A program made the translations under genes and the position numbers. Source: Bdellovibrionales bacterium RIFOXYA1_FULL_36_14 (GTDB lineage: Bacteria > Bdellovibrionota > Bacteriovoracia > Bacteriovoracales > Bacteriovoracaceae). From it: DNA of 64,000 bases. The notes beneath the pieces were generated by a model that was not told where the DNA came from, ran no database searches, and worked only from the letters and a program-made list of their open reading frames with translations. Every line of letters begins with the position of its first letter. The first letter of the stretch is position 1. The stretch is taken from positions 1-64,000 of the forward strand of contig MEPW01000023.1 in NCBI GenBank assembly GCA_001769975.1, given 5' to 3'. Below, one piece after another: positions 1 to 7,933 of this stretch.

Positions 1-1839
1 CCAGAAAAATTCTGGGGCGATTATGCCGAACAATTTACTTGGCATAAGAAGTGGAACAAAGTTTGTTCAGGAAATTTCCAAAATCTAGATTACAAATGGT
101 TTGAAGGCGCCAAACTGAACATGTCTGAAAACTGTCTAGATCGACATCTGGCAACGAAAGGCGATAAAGTCGCTTTATTGTTTGAACCAAATGATCCCAA
201 TGAAGATGTCAAACGTTACACTTACAAACAACTTCATAAAGAAGTTTGCAAAATGGCCAATGTTTTAAAAAACAAAGGCGTAAAAAAAGGTGATATTGTA
301 ACTTTCTACATGGGCATGGTACCAGAACTCCTTATTGGTATTGTAGCATGTACGAGAATTGGAGCTATTCACTCTGTAGTATTTGGTGGATTTTCAGCTA
401 CCGCTCTTGCTGATAGAATGATTGATGCCAAATCAACTATACTAGTAACTAATGATGCTTCTTATCGAGGCAACAAAACCGTTCCTCTCAAAGAAACCGC
501 TGACGAAGCAGTAGCTAAATCCCCAACCGTTAAAACGGTTATTGTAGCAAAAAGAATCGGGAACAAAGTAAATATGCAAGCTGGAAGAGATGTATGGTTG
601 CATGAAGAACTAGAAAAAGCATCTGATACCTGTGCTCCTGCTTCTATGGACGCAGAAGATCCACTCTTTATCCTTTATACTTCTGGTTCAACCGGAAAAC
701 CAAAAGGCCAACTACATACCACCGCAGGTTACATGACTTGGGCAAAATTTACTTTTGAAAACGTATTTCAAGTCAACGAAAACGATTTGTACTGGTGTAC
801 CGCTGATATCGGTTGGGTAACTGGACATACTTATATTACTTACGGTCCACTGCTTTCAGGTGCTACAACTATCATGTTTGAAGGTATTCCAACTTACCCA
901 GACGCTGGCAGATTCTGGCAAGTAGTTGATAAACACAAAGTAACTCATTTTTATACAGCTCCTACTGCTATCAGAGCACTTCAAGCTCAGGGGCTAGAAT
1001 TTGTTAATAAACACAGCCTCTCTAGCTTAAAAGTTTTGGGCACCGTTGGCGAACCTATCAATGAAGAAGCATGGGATTGGTACTACAAAAACATTGGAAA
1101 AAACAAATGCCCAATCGCCGATACTTGGTGGCAAACTGAAACTGGCGGTATCATGATTTCTAACCTTGCAGGAGTAACTCCTCATAAAGCTACATTTGCC
1201 ACGATTCCACTTCCTGGTGTTGAGCCGATGCTGGTGGATGCCGATGGCAAAGAAATTAAAGGAAACCCAGCTGACGGTAACCTCTGTATTAATAGATCAT
1301 GGCCTGGTATGACTCGTGGTATTTACGGTGACATGGATCGATTTAAGAATACTTATTTCACCACTTACCCAGGCAAATATTTCACTGGCGACGGTGCCCG
1401 AAGAGATGAAAAAGGTCAATATAGAATTACTGGTCGAGTTGATGATGTTATCAACGTATCTGGTCACCGAATTGGTACAGCAGAAGTTGAAGATGCACTT
1501 AACCAACATGAAAAAGTAGTTGAATCAGCTGTTGTTGGCTACCCACATGAAATCAAAGGTCAAGGTATCTACGCATACGTTATCTGTACTGAAAAACCAA
1601 CAGACCAAGAAGCTTTCAAAAAAGAACTCAATGCACTTGTTAATAAAATTATTGGGCCAATTGCAAAACCTGATAAAATTCAGTTAACTTCTGGTCTTCC
1701 AAAGACTCGTTCAGGAAAGATCATGAGAAGAATTCTTAGAAAAGTTGCAGAAAATGATACCAGCTCGCTTGGTGATACATCTACTCTTTTAAATCCTGAA
1801 ATAGTTGATGAAATTATTAAAGGTGCAAAGAAAATCTAA
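1..1839 (+). CDS. acs: Acetyl-CoA synthetase (5' end cut by window edge)
   Basis: AMP-forming acetate:CoA ligase, a cytoplasmic enzyme that makes acetyl-CoA from acetate, ATP and CoA through an acetyl-AMP intermediate. The ORF track starts at base 121, but the same frame is open to base 1 and encodes typical Acs N-terminal sequence (PEKFWGDYAEQFTWHKKW, then KWFEGAKLN), so the true start lies upstream of the window. Visible motifs are the adenylate-forming P-loop YTSGSTGKPKG, the WWQTETGG motif, and the C-terminal TRSGKIMRR, whose lysine is the conserved acetylation-regulated residue in Acs proteins. The visible 612 residues fit a family length of about 650. The gene stands alone on the plus strand and ends in a strong intrinsic terminator. 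The family assignment is firm. Confidence 0.97.
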   Translation, partial: PEKFWGDYAEQFTWHKKWNKVCSGNFQNLDYKWFEGAKLNMSENCLDRHLATKGDKVALLFEPNDPNEDVKRYTYKQLHKEVCKMANVLKNKGVKKGDIVTFYMGMVPELLIGIVACTRIGAIHSVVFGGFSATALADRMIDAKSTILVTNDASYRGNKTVPLKETADEAVAKSPTVKTVIVAKRIGNKVNMQAGRDVWLHEELEKASDTCAPASMDAEDPLFILYTSGSTGKPKGQLHTTAGYMTWAKFTFENVFQVNENDLYWCTADIGWVTGHTYITYGPLLSGATTIMFEGIPTYPDAGRFWQVVDKHKVTHFYTAPTAIRALQAQGLEFVNKHSLSSLKVLGTVGEPINEEAWDWYYKNIGKNKCPIADTWWQTETGGIMISNLAGVTPHKATFATIPLPGVEPMLVDADGKEIKGNPADGNLCINRSWPGMTRGIYGDMDRFKNTYFTTYPGKYFTGDGARRDEKGQYRITGRVDDVINVSGHRIGTAEVEDALNQHEKVVESAVVGYPHEIKGQGIYAYVICTEKPTDQEAFKKELNALVNKIIGPIAKPDKIQLTSGLPKTRSGKIMRRILRKVAENDTSSLGDTSTLLNPEIVDEIIKGAKKI

Positions 1840-1870
1840 TTTTAACATTTTTTTAAAATGATTTTTTGAG

Positions 1871-1900
1871 GGCCGCAAGATAATTGCGGCCTTCTTTTTA
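1871..1900 (+). terminator. Intrinsic terminator of acs
   Basis: A perfect 8-bp stem (GGCCGCAA / TTGCGGCC) with a GATAA loop is followed by TTCTTTTT. It lies 32 bases after the acs stop and directly against the stop codon of the convergent lipoprotein gene. The U-tract is on the plus strand only, so it should act mainly on acs transcripts. Confidence 0.9.
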
Positions 1901-3640
1901 TCAGAGCTGGTCAATTACATCTTGAAGTTGAGTCACTTTTAATACGATTTTTGATTTTTCATCTGTTTGTAGATAACTTAAAATGCCCTGTAATTTTTCA
2001 GGTGTGATCTTTTCCCAGGGCAGCTTTTTTAAATAAAAAGAAAACACTTCTTGAGCCACGCTAGTACTATTTTTGAAATTCATAATCATTAAATTATTAG
2101 TATCAAATAAATGACTGCGAGGATCGGAATTTGCCGACCCGATCCCCACAAAAATATCATCTACATTAATAATTTTAGCATGCAACGATCCTTCTTGCTT
2201 GCCAAGACCTAGTTCATGAAACTGGATAGAACCAATCTGATTAATCCAATCTTTCATTTTGCTATAGGCGCCCACATTAACAATACTAAGATCTGTTGTA
2301 GTTGCTGAATTTGTATAAATATCTATTTGAACCCCGTTTGCAGCTGCCTGCTTTAATGATTCAATGAGTTCCGGGTATAGATATAGATAGGCAGATACAA
2401 TTTGGATCTTGCTAGTAGCATTTCCAATTAAATGTTGCCAAGCAAGCGTAATTTCTTTGCCATCAAGCTTTGATAAATAACTGTTTTCAACATAATGAGC
2501 AGCGATCTTATCACTAATTACATAAGAACCACGCTCCCCACGTTCTTTCATCCGAGCAATATTATCTAAATAGGTATTTGCCTTTATTGACATATTTTTT
2601 TGAATCTCGTCAAAAATATTTTGGTCTAGCTGAGAGTTATCCAGCGCAATGGCAAGAGTAGAATCCCACAGCTGATTAAATGTATCTTCAAAATCTTCGG
2701 CGAAGTTGTTAACAGAAAACAACCCCGAAACTTCACAATCATAAAATGGATATGAGCGCCCCTTCAAAAGATTCTTTTCATGCTTTAATTCTTCTGCACC
2801 AATGTGATACTCATCACTTATATTTCGACCGCCAACGATAAATTCTTTTCCATTATTGGTACGAGCAATTGTAATTTTATGGTGCATTCTTCGAAGGAAT
2901 GTTCTCAAAAAACTTCTCATTTTAATTAATGACTTAACAGTCCCGAAAGCCTGGGGATTGGTCATAACCGATTGTAATACGCTGAACTTTAAACTATTTA
3001 ATTCATCTGGCGAAATCCCTCCTGCCGCATTTAATTTTTTCAATTCTTCCAGCAATTTGGTCTGACTTTCTATCAGGGGTCTAATCGTATCGGAAGACAT
3101 CATGCCTGTAAGTAGCAGCTCGCTGTTTTGACTCATTAATCCCTTGATAAAAGAGTCTGACGCTTTCATCCCTAGCTCGCTCGCAAGATAATTTTTAAAA
3201 TCTTTGGTCGGTGGCCTAAATCGTTTAATTTTGATATTTGAGTTGGAACCTATAAACTTTAACCAAGGAATATATTTCTCACTCATAAAGTAATCAACAA
3301 TCAGACGGATTTTAACTCCTCTATCCGCCGCTTCAAGCATTTTTTTAACAAGGAAAGAGGATGAATAATCATCTTCAAAAATAAAATAGGCCATACTTAT
3401 TGTACTACCAGGCAAGGCATTTTCAAGCATGGAGACTTTTTTAAAAAAACCAGAATCTCCAACGAGATGAATTACGGGGTGATCAATTTCCCCAAGGACT
3501 GAATGAGTCAAATCACTAGGAAGAAATGCATCTAATTGGGTGCTAGAAGGGGCCCGATCTTCTGTTTTTAAAAAGACTGAACAGGAAATTAAACTCGTGA
3601 TTAAAATAATACTAAAAAAATAAATTACACAAAATTTCAT
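1901..3640 (-). CDS. Phospholipase D-family lipoprotein
   Basis: A 579-residue protein with a lipoprotein signal (lipobox LISC, Cys20), so probably anchored to an envelope membrane. It carries two phospholipase-D/cardiolipin-synthase half-sites: HHK...GGRN (about 253-272) and HAKIINVDD...GSANSD (from His487). These catalyse phosphatidyl transfer or phosphodiester hydrolysis through a His nucleophile. The first half-site has Arg260 where HxKxxxxD predicts Asp, while the second is complete. A helical insert of about 100 residues (150-250) precedes the first motif. It resembles the ClsC/YmdC branch more than secreted PLD toxins, but the substrate cannot be read from sequence. It follows the membrane-protein gene at 4752-3664 with a 23-base gap and an AAGGGG ribosome-binding site, so the two are probably co-transcribed. 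Confidence 0.82.
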   Translation of the reverse strand: MKFCVIYFFSIILITSLISCSVFLKTEDRAPSSTQLDAFLPSDLTHSVLGEIDHPVIHLVGDSGFFKKVSMLENALPGSTISMAYFIFEDDYSSSFLVKKMLEAADRGVKIRLIVDYFMSEKYIPWLKFIGSNSNIKIKRFRPPTKDFKNYLASELGMKASDSFIKGLMSQNSELLLTGMMSSDTIRPLIESQTKLLEELKKLNAAGGISPDELNSLKFSVLQSVMTNPQAFGTVKSLIKMRSFLRTFLRRMHHKITIARTNNGKEFIVGGRNISDEYHIGAEELKHEKNLLKGRSYPFYDCEVSGLFSVNNFAEDFEDTFNQLWDSTLAIALDNSQLDQNIFDEIQKNMSIKANTYLDNIARMKERGERGSYVISDKIAAHYVENSYLSKLDGKEITLAWQHLIGNATSKIQIVSAYLYLYPELIESLKQAAANGVQIDIYTNSATTTDLSIVNVGAYSKMKDWINQIGSIQFHELGLGKQEGSLHAKIINVDDIFVGIGSANSDPRSHLFDTNNLMIMNFKNSTSVAQEVFSFYLKKLPWEKITPEKLQGILSYLQTDEKSKIVLKVTQLQDVIDQL

Positions 3641-3663
3641 CGTTATCCCCTTTTATTGGTCAA

Positions 3664-4752
3664 CTATTTTTTATTAGGAATAGGTGGCAGTGGAGGTGGT
3701 GACTCAAGTTCCAATACCGCTAAACCATCATGATGAATGACATCTTCTTCTTGTAACCCAGTTTCTGGTGATTCTGCCATATCACTGAAATCAACTGCAT
3801 CCCCCTCATCCTTATCTGCTGCAATAATTTCTTCCAGCTCCACCAATTCATCTATCTCCTCTTCCACAAAATCAATCAACTGATTAACAAACTTCGCATC
3901 ATCGGCCCCTGGATCTCCGTAGCGCAGATTAATCCTTTCTTCCCAATTGCCCTGGATCACATCTTTCAAAGTTCTAAAATAAGCGTAAGTTACACCATTG
4001 GTTTTCGCAAAAAGATTATTAGCAATGATAAAATACACCAGCACCATCGTCACCATGGTAACCATGACGATAGATGAAAGTAATTCTTGCTGGGTACTAA
4101 AAAAAAGCATGTGATTTTGCTTGATCTGTAGTACTTCCACCGCAAAATTGGTAATCTTTTGATAAACATCCTTGCTCATATAATCAAGGCCCAGCGTCGT
4201 TACAATCGTAATTACAAAAAGCAAGAGCACATATATAAGATAATGAAGGTAATCAAAAACCACCCCTTTAATATTCCAAAATTTCATAGGTATTTCTGAT
4301 TTCAGCACTACCCCGGCTCCCCGAGACTCCGCTATGTAATCAAAAAATAATTGTGCAAATCGCATGAGATATTCACGCTTTTCCAAGGTTGAAAGTTTGA
4401 ATTCTGCATTAGGCTCATCCGTTAATTGGGCAGCAAACTTGCCAATTTTTTTAAAACTTCTAAGCAAAAGGTTGGCGAGGTAAAAACCAATCACATAAAG
4501 AAAAACAAAATATAAAAGAAGCAAGGGAATATAATTTTTAAGATCACTTAGTATTTGTTTATAAAACATTTCTTTCAGATTTAAGGTGTTAATCATGCTC
4601 GACAAAAAAAATCCATACATGGTTTCTAGAAAAATCCAAAATCCAAAAGAGATAATAATAAGAGAAATAAAAGGTACAAATGCCACCTTAAATGCGGTTA
4701 CATGTTTAAATTTAGTATCGTTTGATAATTTCAAATCATAAATAATATTCAT
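3664..4752 (-). CDS. Four-helix membrane protein with acidic tail
   Basis: I do not recognise a named family. The 362-residue protein has four hydrophobic segments (about 22-43, 75-97, 166-189, 225-246). After the last helix comes a stretch (about 250-300) that looks like a HAMP-type signalling linker, with a GD pair and a following helix (KFVNQLIDFVEEEIDEL), then a very acidic region and a proline-rich end (PPPLPPIPNKK). HAMP-like linkers normally join membrane helices to an output domain, but none follows here. It is the first gene of a probable two-gene unit with the PLD lipoprotein. A perfect TATAAT box lies 34 bases upstream of its start. Topology and operon partner suggest an envelope role; function is unknown. 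Confidence 0.75.
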   Translation of the reverse strand: MNIIYDLKLSNDTKFKHVTAFKVAFVPFISLIIISFGFWIFLETMYGFFLSSMINTLNLKEMFYKQILSDLKNYIPLLLLYFVFLYVIGFYLANLLLRSFKKIGKFAAQLTDEPNAEFKLSTLEKREYLMRFAQLFFDYIAESRGAGVVLKSEIPMKFWNIKGVVFDYLHYLIYVLLLFVITIVTTLGLDYMSKDVYQKITNFAVEVLQIKQNHMLFFSTQQELLSSIVMVTMVTMVLVYFIIANNLFAKTNGVTYAYFRTLKDVIQGNWEERINLRYGDPGADDAKFVNQLIDFVEEEIDELVELEEIIAADKDEGDAVDFSDMAESPETGLQEEDVIHHDGLAVLELESPPPLPPIPNKK

Positions 4753-4785
4753 TTACAAGTCCCTAAAAAAAAGACCTTTAAATCC

Positions 4786-4791
4786 ATTATA
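4786..4791 (-). promoter_or_regulatory. Probable -10 box for the 4752-1901 unit
   Basis: On the minus strand the sequence reads CGTTTATAATGG, a perfect TATAAT box 34 bases before the start codon at 4752. No convincing -35 hexamer is seen 16-18 bases upstream. The same 330-base intergenic region must also hold the promoter of the divergent gene at 5083, for which I see no clear box. Confidence 0.45.
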
Positions 4792-5082
4792 AACGATTCA
4801 TATTTAAATCATAACAAGAACTTATTACCTCTTACTAACTGGCTCACAAGAATGGGGGCGATTCATATCTAACTTTGGGAAATCATATTAGTTATTTAAA
4901 TAAAAATAAGCTGTTACAGTAGAAAAATCATAACCTCTTAAAAAATAAAGATTATTGTTTCCTTCAACCCCATTGGTGTAGACCAGTTTAGTATGTAATT
5001 ATGGGTAATAAAGATTGTATTTTTACCCTCCGTGTCATTTTTATTGTATAACCATATGCATGTATAAACTGCGAGGACTTGT

Positions 5083-7095
5083 ATGAACCAATTGATTCTA
5101 ATTACTCTTCTTTTTTCTTCATTATTAACAACTCCCGCTATGGCCATCATGTTTGAAAAAAGAATGGAAGTAGGATTAAAAAACCTATCCATCATATCTA
5201 ACGAAAATAATCTGATTGGTTCGACCGAACTGACTCACCTGATCTTTGCCAACGAATTAACCAACATAACGTTGCGAGATAAGCAATTGAAAAAATATTC
5301 CATCACCATCAATCCGGAAATGATTCAAGTGATGGGTGGCGATTTTAATTATAAATTTCCCAGCTTTGATAATTTTGATGGTATCAATTATAAAAAAATT
5401 CTATCCAACAATTTTAATTATCAGCTTTATAATAACATTCTCGAGATCAAATCTGACTATTTTGAAATTGAAACTTATAGCTACTATTTAAAAGCAGTCA
5501 TGTTTAACCTGGAATGTTTTCTTGAAAATAATGAAATCGACGTAGAGCGCTGCCTCAATAATTCGCAAGTAACCTCTTATGACCCGGTCATATCTCCATC
5601 GATTCATTTTAACAACGCTGAGTCAGATTTAGAAATTAATGCCAATAATATAACGCTTACACCAGACCGGTTAAAAATAGATACCAATACTTTGAATTAT
5701 GTTTCCCAAAATTTGGAGGTTGCCCTTAAAGAAAGCAATATCGAGTGTCAAAAAAGCTGGGTTACTCCCAATTCCCAAGGGCTGGATTTCATCCTAGGGT
5801 GCCTGGCCGAAGGAAATCTAAAAAAAGGCTGGTTTGAAATTTTTCTTCCCGAAAAGTCAATTAAAGCCACTCTCTTTAACAATCAAATGACAATTAATGA
5901 TTATAACTTTGATTTCAATTTAAAAAGTAGCAAGTTCGAAATGGAAGACAAATCCTTATTTAGCACAGAAAAAACTACTTTTAAGTGTCATGCTCAAACT
6001 CATATTCAAAACATTGAAACTTTTGATTTTCAAAAAATTCTATTCGAATGTGCTAGTGAACTAAGAAGTGACATTGAAAATCTGGTCTATCAATCCAAGG
6101 ATCTTTCATTGAAAATGGAAACTTTCCATTACGAAACCCAAAAGGAAGATTCAACCAAAATATATGCGCAAATCAATAACATTTCCGGTAACAAAGACAC
6201 TGGAAGTTTTTTAATTCCTACGGTGAAAGCTAGTTGTAACAACATAAAAAACTTTGACCTCAGTGCCTTGATCACTGACTGTCTAATGGATGGCACTGTC
6301 GAACTTCCCACTATTGATTATAGTGACCAAGAGACTAAAACGAATGTCAAAATTAATATTTCCAGTGCCAATATTAAAAACAATCAATTTATATTAAATG
6401 CTCCCAAAATCGCCATTTCCTCTCCTACCATCATAGCGTCAATTCATAATATCGAGGCCAGCTGTAAAAGAAATCAAAATGATCCTCCACTGGATTTTGA
6501 CTTACTTCAACGGAGGTGTTTCGAAAACTCACTCCTTAAAATTTCACTAATTAAAGCCACCAATAACAAATATGATCTCCAAATGGAAGTTAAGGATGTG
6601 TCGGTAGACAAAAATAAACTATTTTTAAATATTCCTGCTGCTAAATATAATCTTAACCAAAAGAGTATTTATTTTGAAAAAATGAATTTTTTATGCAACC
6701 CCAACGTAACGTTTGAAAACTTTCAAGATTTGAACGTAAACAATGTACTTGATAATTGTGTTAACAATACTAAAATCACTATCGACACCGTTAAAAATGC
6801 CCTAAACGGAGGAAGCAAAAAAACCAAATATGAAAATATTACTTTTCTAACTGCCAATTCAAACTTCACTCTCAAACTTAAAATGAGTGTTATGTTGATT
6901 CCAACTAATGTTAAGTTTGAAGGAACTATCAAGTATAATAAAGAAACTTCAGAAATCATTCTAAATGTAGTCAAGGCTTCTGCCGGTCCATTGCTTGGAA
7001 AAAATTCCATTTTATTTTTCATGAAGAACTTTTTTGCGGATGAAAACATTCGCGTAGAAGGAAATAAGATCATTGCCAAGCTTGGTGATAATTAG
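5083..7095 (+). CDS. Secreted protein of six Cys-pair modules
   Basis: Unknown family. The start is supported by GAGGA 7 bases upstream and by a signal peptide (MNQLILITLLFSSLLTTPAMA). The mature part of the 670-residue protein is organised in six modules. Each carries one pair of cysteines: 145/157, 222/240, 302/323, 385/400, 461/479 and 538/559. The first cysteines are 76-83 residues apart, a very regular period. In most modules a hydrophobic, beta-like run precedes the first Cys, and the loop between the cysteines contains a [FL]D[FL] or similar element. A final region without cysteines (about 570-670) contains a hydrophobic strand-rich part. Paired cysteines in an exported protein suggest one disulfide per module. 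An elongated periplasmic or surface repeat protein is the simplest reading; no function is claimed. Confidence 0.85.
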   Translation: MNQLILITLLFSSLLTTPAMAIMFEKRMEVGLKNLSIISNENNLIGSTELTHLIFANELTNITLRDKQLKKYSITINPEMIQVMGGDFNYKFPSFDNFDGINYKKILSNNFNYQLYNNILEIKSDYFEIETYSYYLKAVMFNLECFLENNEIDVERCLNNSQVTSYDPVISPSIHFNNAESDLEINANNITLTPDRLKIDTNTLNYVSQNLEVALKESNIECQKSWVTPNSQGLDFILGCLAEGNLKKGWFEIFLPEKSIKATLFNNQMTINDYNFDFNLKSSKFEMEDKSLFSTEKTTFKCHAQTHIQNIETFDFQKILFECASELRSDIENLVYQSKDLSLKMETFHYETQKEDSTKIYAQINNISGNKDTGSFLIPTVKASCNNIKNFDLSALITDCLMDGTVELPTIDYSDQETKTNVKINISSANIKNNQFILNAPKIAISSPTIIASIHNIEASCKRNQNDPPLDFDLLQRRCFENSLLKISLIKATNNKYDLQMEVKDVSVDKNKLFLNIPAAKYNLNQKSIYFEKMNFLCNPNVTFENFQDLNVNNVLDNCVNNTKITIDTVKNALNGGSKKTKYENITFLTANSNFTLKLKMSVMLIPTNVKFEGTIKYNKETSEIILNVVKASAGPLLGKNSILFFMKNFFADENIRVEGNKIIAKLGDN

Positions 7096-7101
7096 GTCAT
7101 C

Positions 7102-7869
7102 TTACATTGCGGTAATGGATATACCCGAATCGACATAAATAATTTGACCGGTCACCGCTTTGGATAAATCACTGGCCAACCATACTGCCGCACCACCAAT
7201 ATCCTCCGTGGTTACATTTTTATGCAATGGAGCACGTTGTTCAATTATTGCTCTAAAATTTTGAATAGTTTTTATACCAGAAGATGCCAAAGTTTTAATT
7301 GGTCCAGCGGAGATGGCATTAACCCTAATTTGATCCTCCCCCAAGTCATCAGCAAGATATCTGGTCGCTGATTCCAAAGCTGCCTTAGCGGCGCCCATAA
7401 CATTATAGCCCTTCAAAACTTTCTGTGACCCATGATAAGTCATGGCCATGGCCGAGCTACCTGCGGGCATCATGGTTTTCAAGTACTTAAGTAATGCAAT
7501 AAAAGAATAAACTGAAACATCAAAGGCCTGCATAAATCCTGATCTTGAAATATCGGAAAATCTTCCGCTTAAATCCTCCTTATCAGCATATGCGAGTGAA
7601 TGAACCAGGATATCCACCCTCCCCCATTTTTTTTCGATAAGTTCTTTTAAGTTTTGAAAATGTTGATCGTTAGTAACATCCATTTCTTGCAAAAAATCCA
7701 CTGGAAAATTTAAAAGAAGTGGATCTATTCTTTTCTTAAACAGTTCACTTTGATAGGTAAGACCAATATTTGCGCCATATTTTTTTAGTTCTTTAGTTAT
7801 TCCCCAGGCAATAGATCTTTCGTTGGCCACACCAAGGATAAGTGCATTTTTATTCTCTAATAAATTCAT
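7102..7869 (-). CDS. fabI: Enoyl-[acyl-carrier-protein] reductase (NADH)
   Basis: Catalyses the last step of each fatty-acid elongation cycle, reducing trans-2-enoyl-ACP with NAD(P)H in the cytoplasm. The 255-residue length is normal. Motifs match FabI: the cofactor loop GVANERSIAWGI near the N-terminus, and the catalytic triad positions Tyr145, Tyr155 and Lys162 within YHGSQK...GYNVMGAAKA, followed by NAISAGPIKTLA. The residue corresponding to E. coli Gly93 is Ala (HSLAYA), as in many FabI proteins outside enterics. The start is supported by AAGGAG upstream. It lies in a minus-strand run downstream of the unknown secreted protein at 10240-7934 with a 64-base gap, and converges on the modular secreted protein with only six bases between stops. 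Confidence 0.96.
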   Translation of the reverse strand: MNLLENKNALILGVANERSIAWGITKELKKYGANIGLTYQSELFKKRIDPLLLNFPVDFLQEMDVTNDQHFQNLKELIEKKWGRVDILVHSLAYADKEDLSGRFSDISRSGFMQAFDVSVYSFIALLKYLKTMMPAGSSAMAMTYHGSQKVLKGYNVMGAAKAALESATRYLADDLGEDQIRVNAISAGPIKTLASSGIKTIQNFRAIIEQRAPLHKNVTTEDIGGAAVWLASDLSKAVTGQIIYVDSGISITAM

Positions 7870-7933
7870 TACTTCTCCTTAGGTGTTGGTTTAGTGCATT
7901 TAGGAGATTAGTTATTACATAATATCATACCGC

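Noticed and set aside
4040-4075. Palindromic stretch ATCGTCACCATGG...CATGACGAT
   Set aside because: It lies inside a coding region that encodes the repeated VTMVTMV of a membrane helix, which is enough to explain the symmetry.
4938-5195. Minus-strand ORF of 85 codons
   Set aside because: It overlaps the signal-peptide region of the real gene at 5083, has no ribosome-binding site and no recognisable composition.
6723-7079. Minus-strand ORF of 118 codons
   Set aside because: It lies wholly within the coding frame of the modular secreted protein and has no start signals.
7102-7869. Possible triclosan resistance from the Ala at the Gly93 position of FabI
   Set aside because: Ala at this place is normal in many FabI proteins that are sensitive, so no resistance claim is justified.
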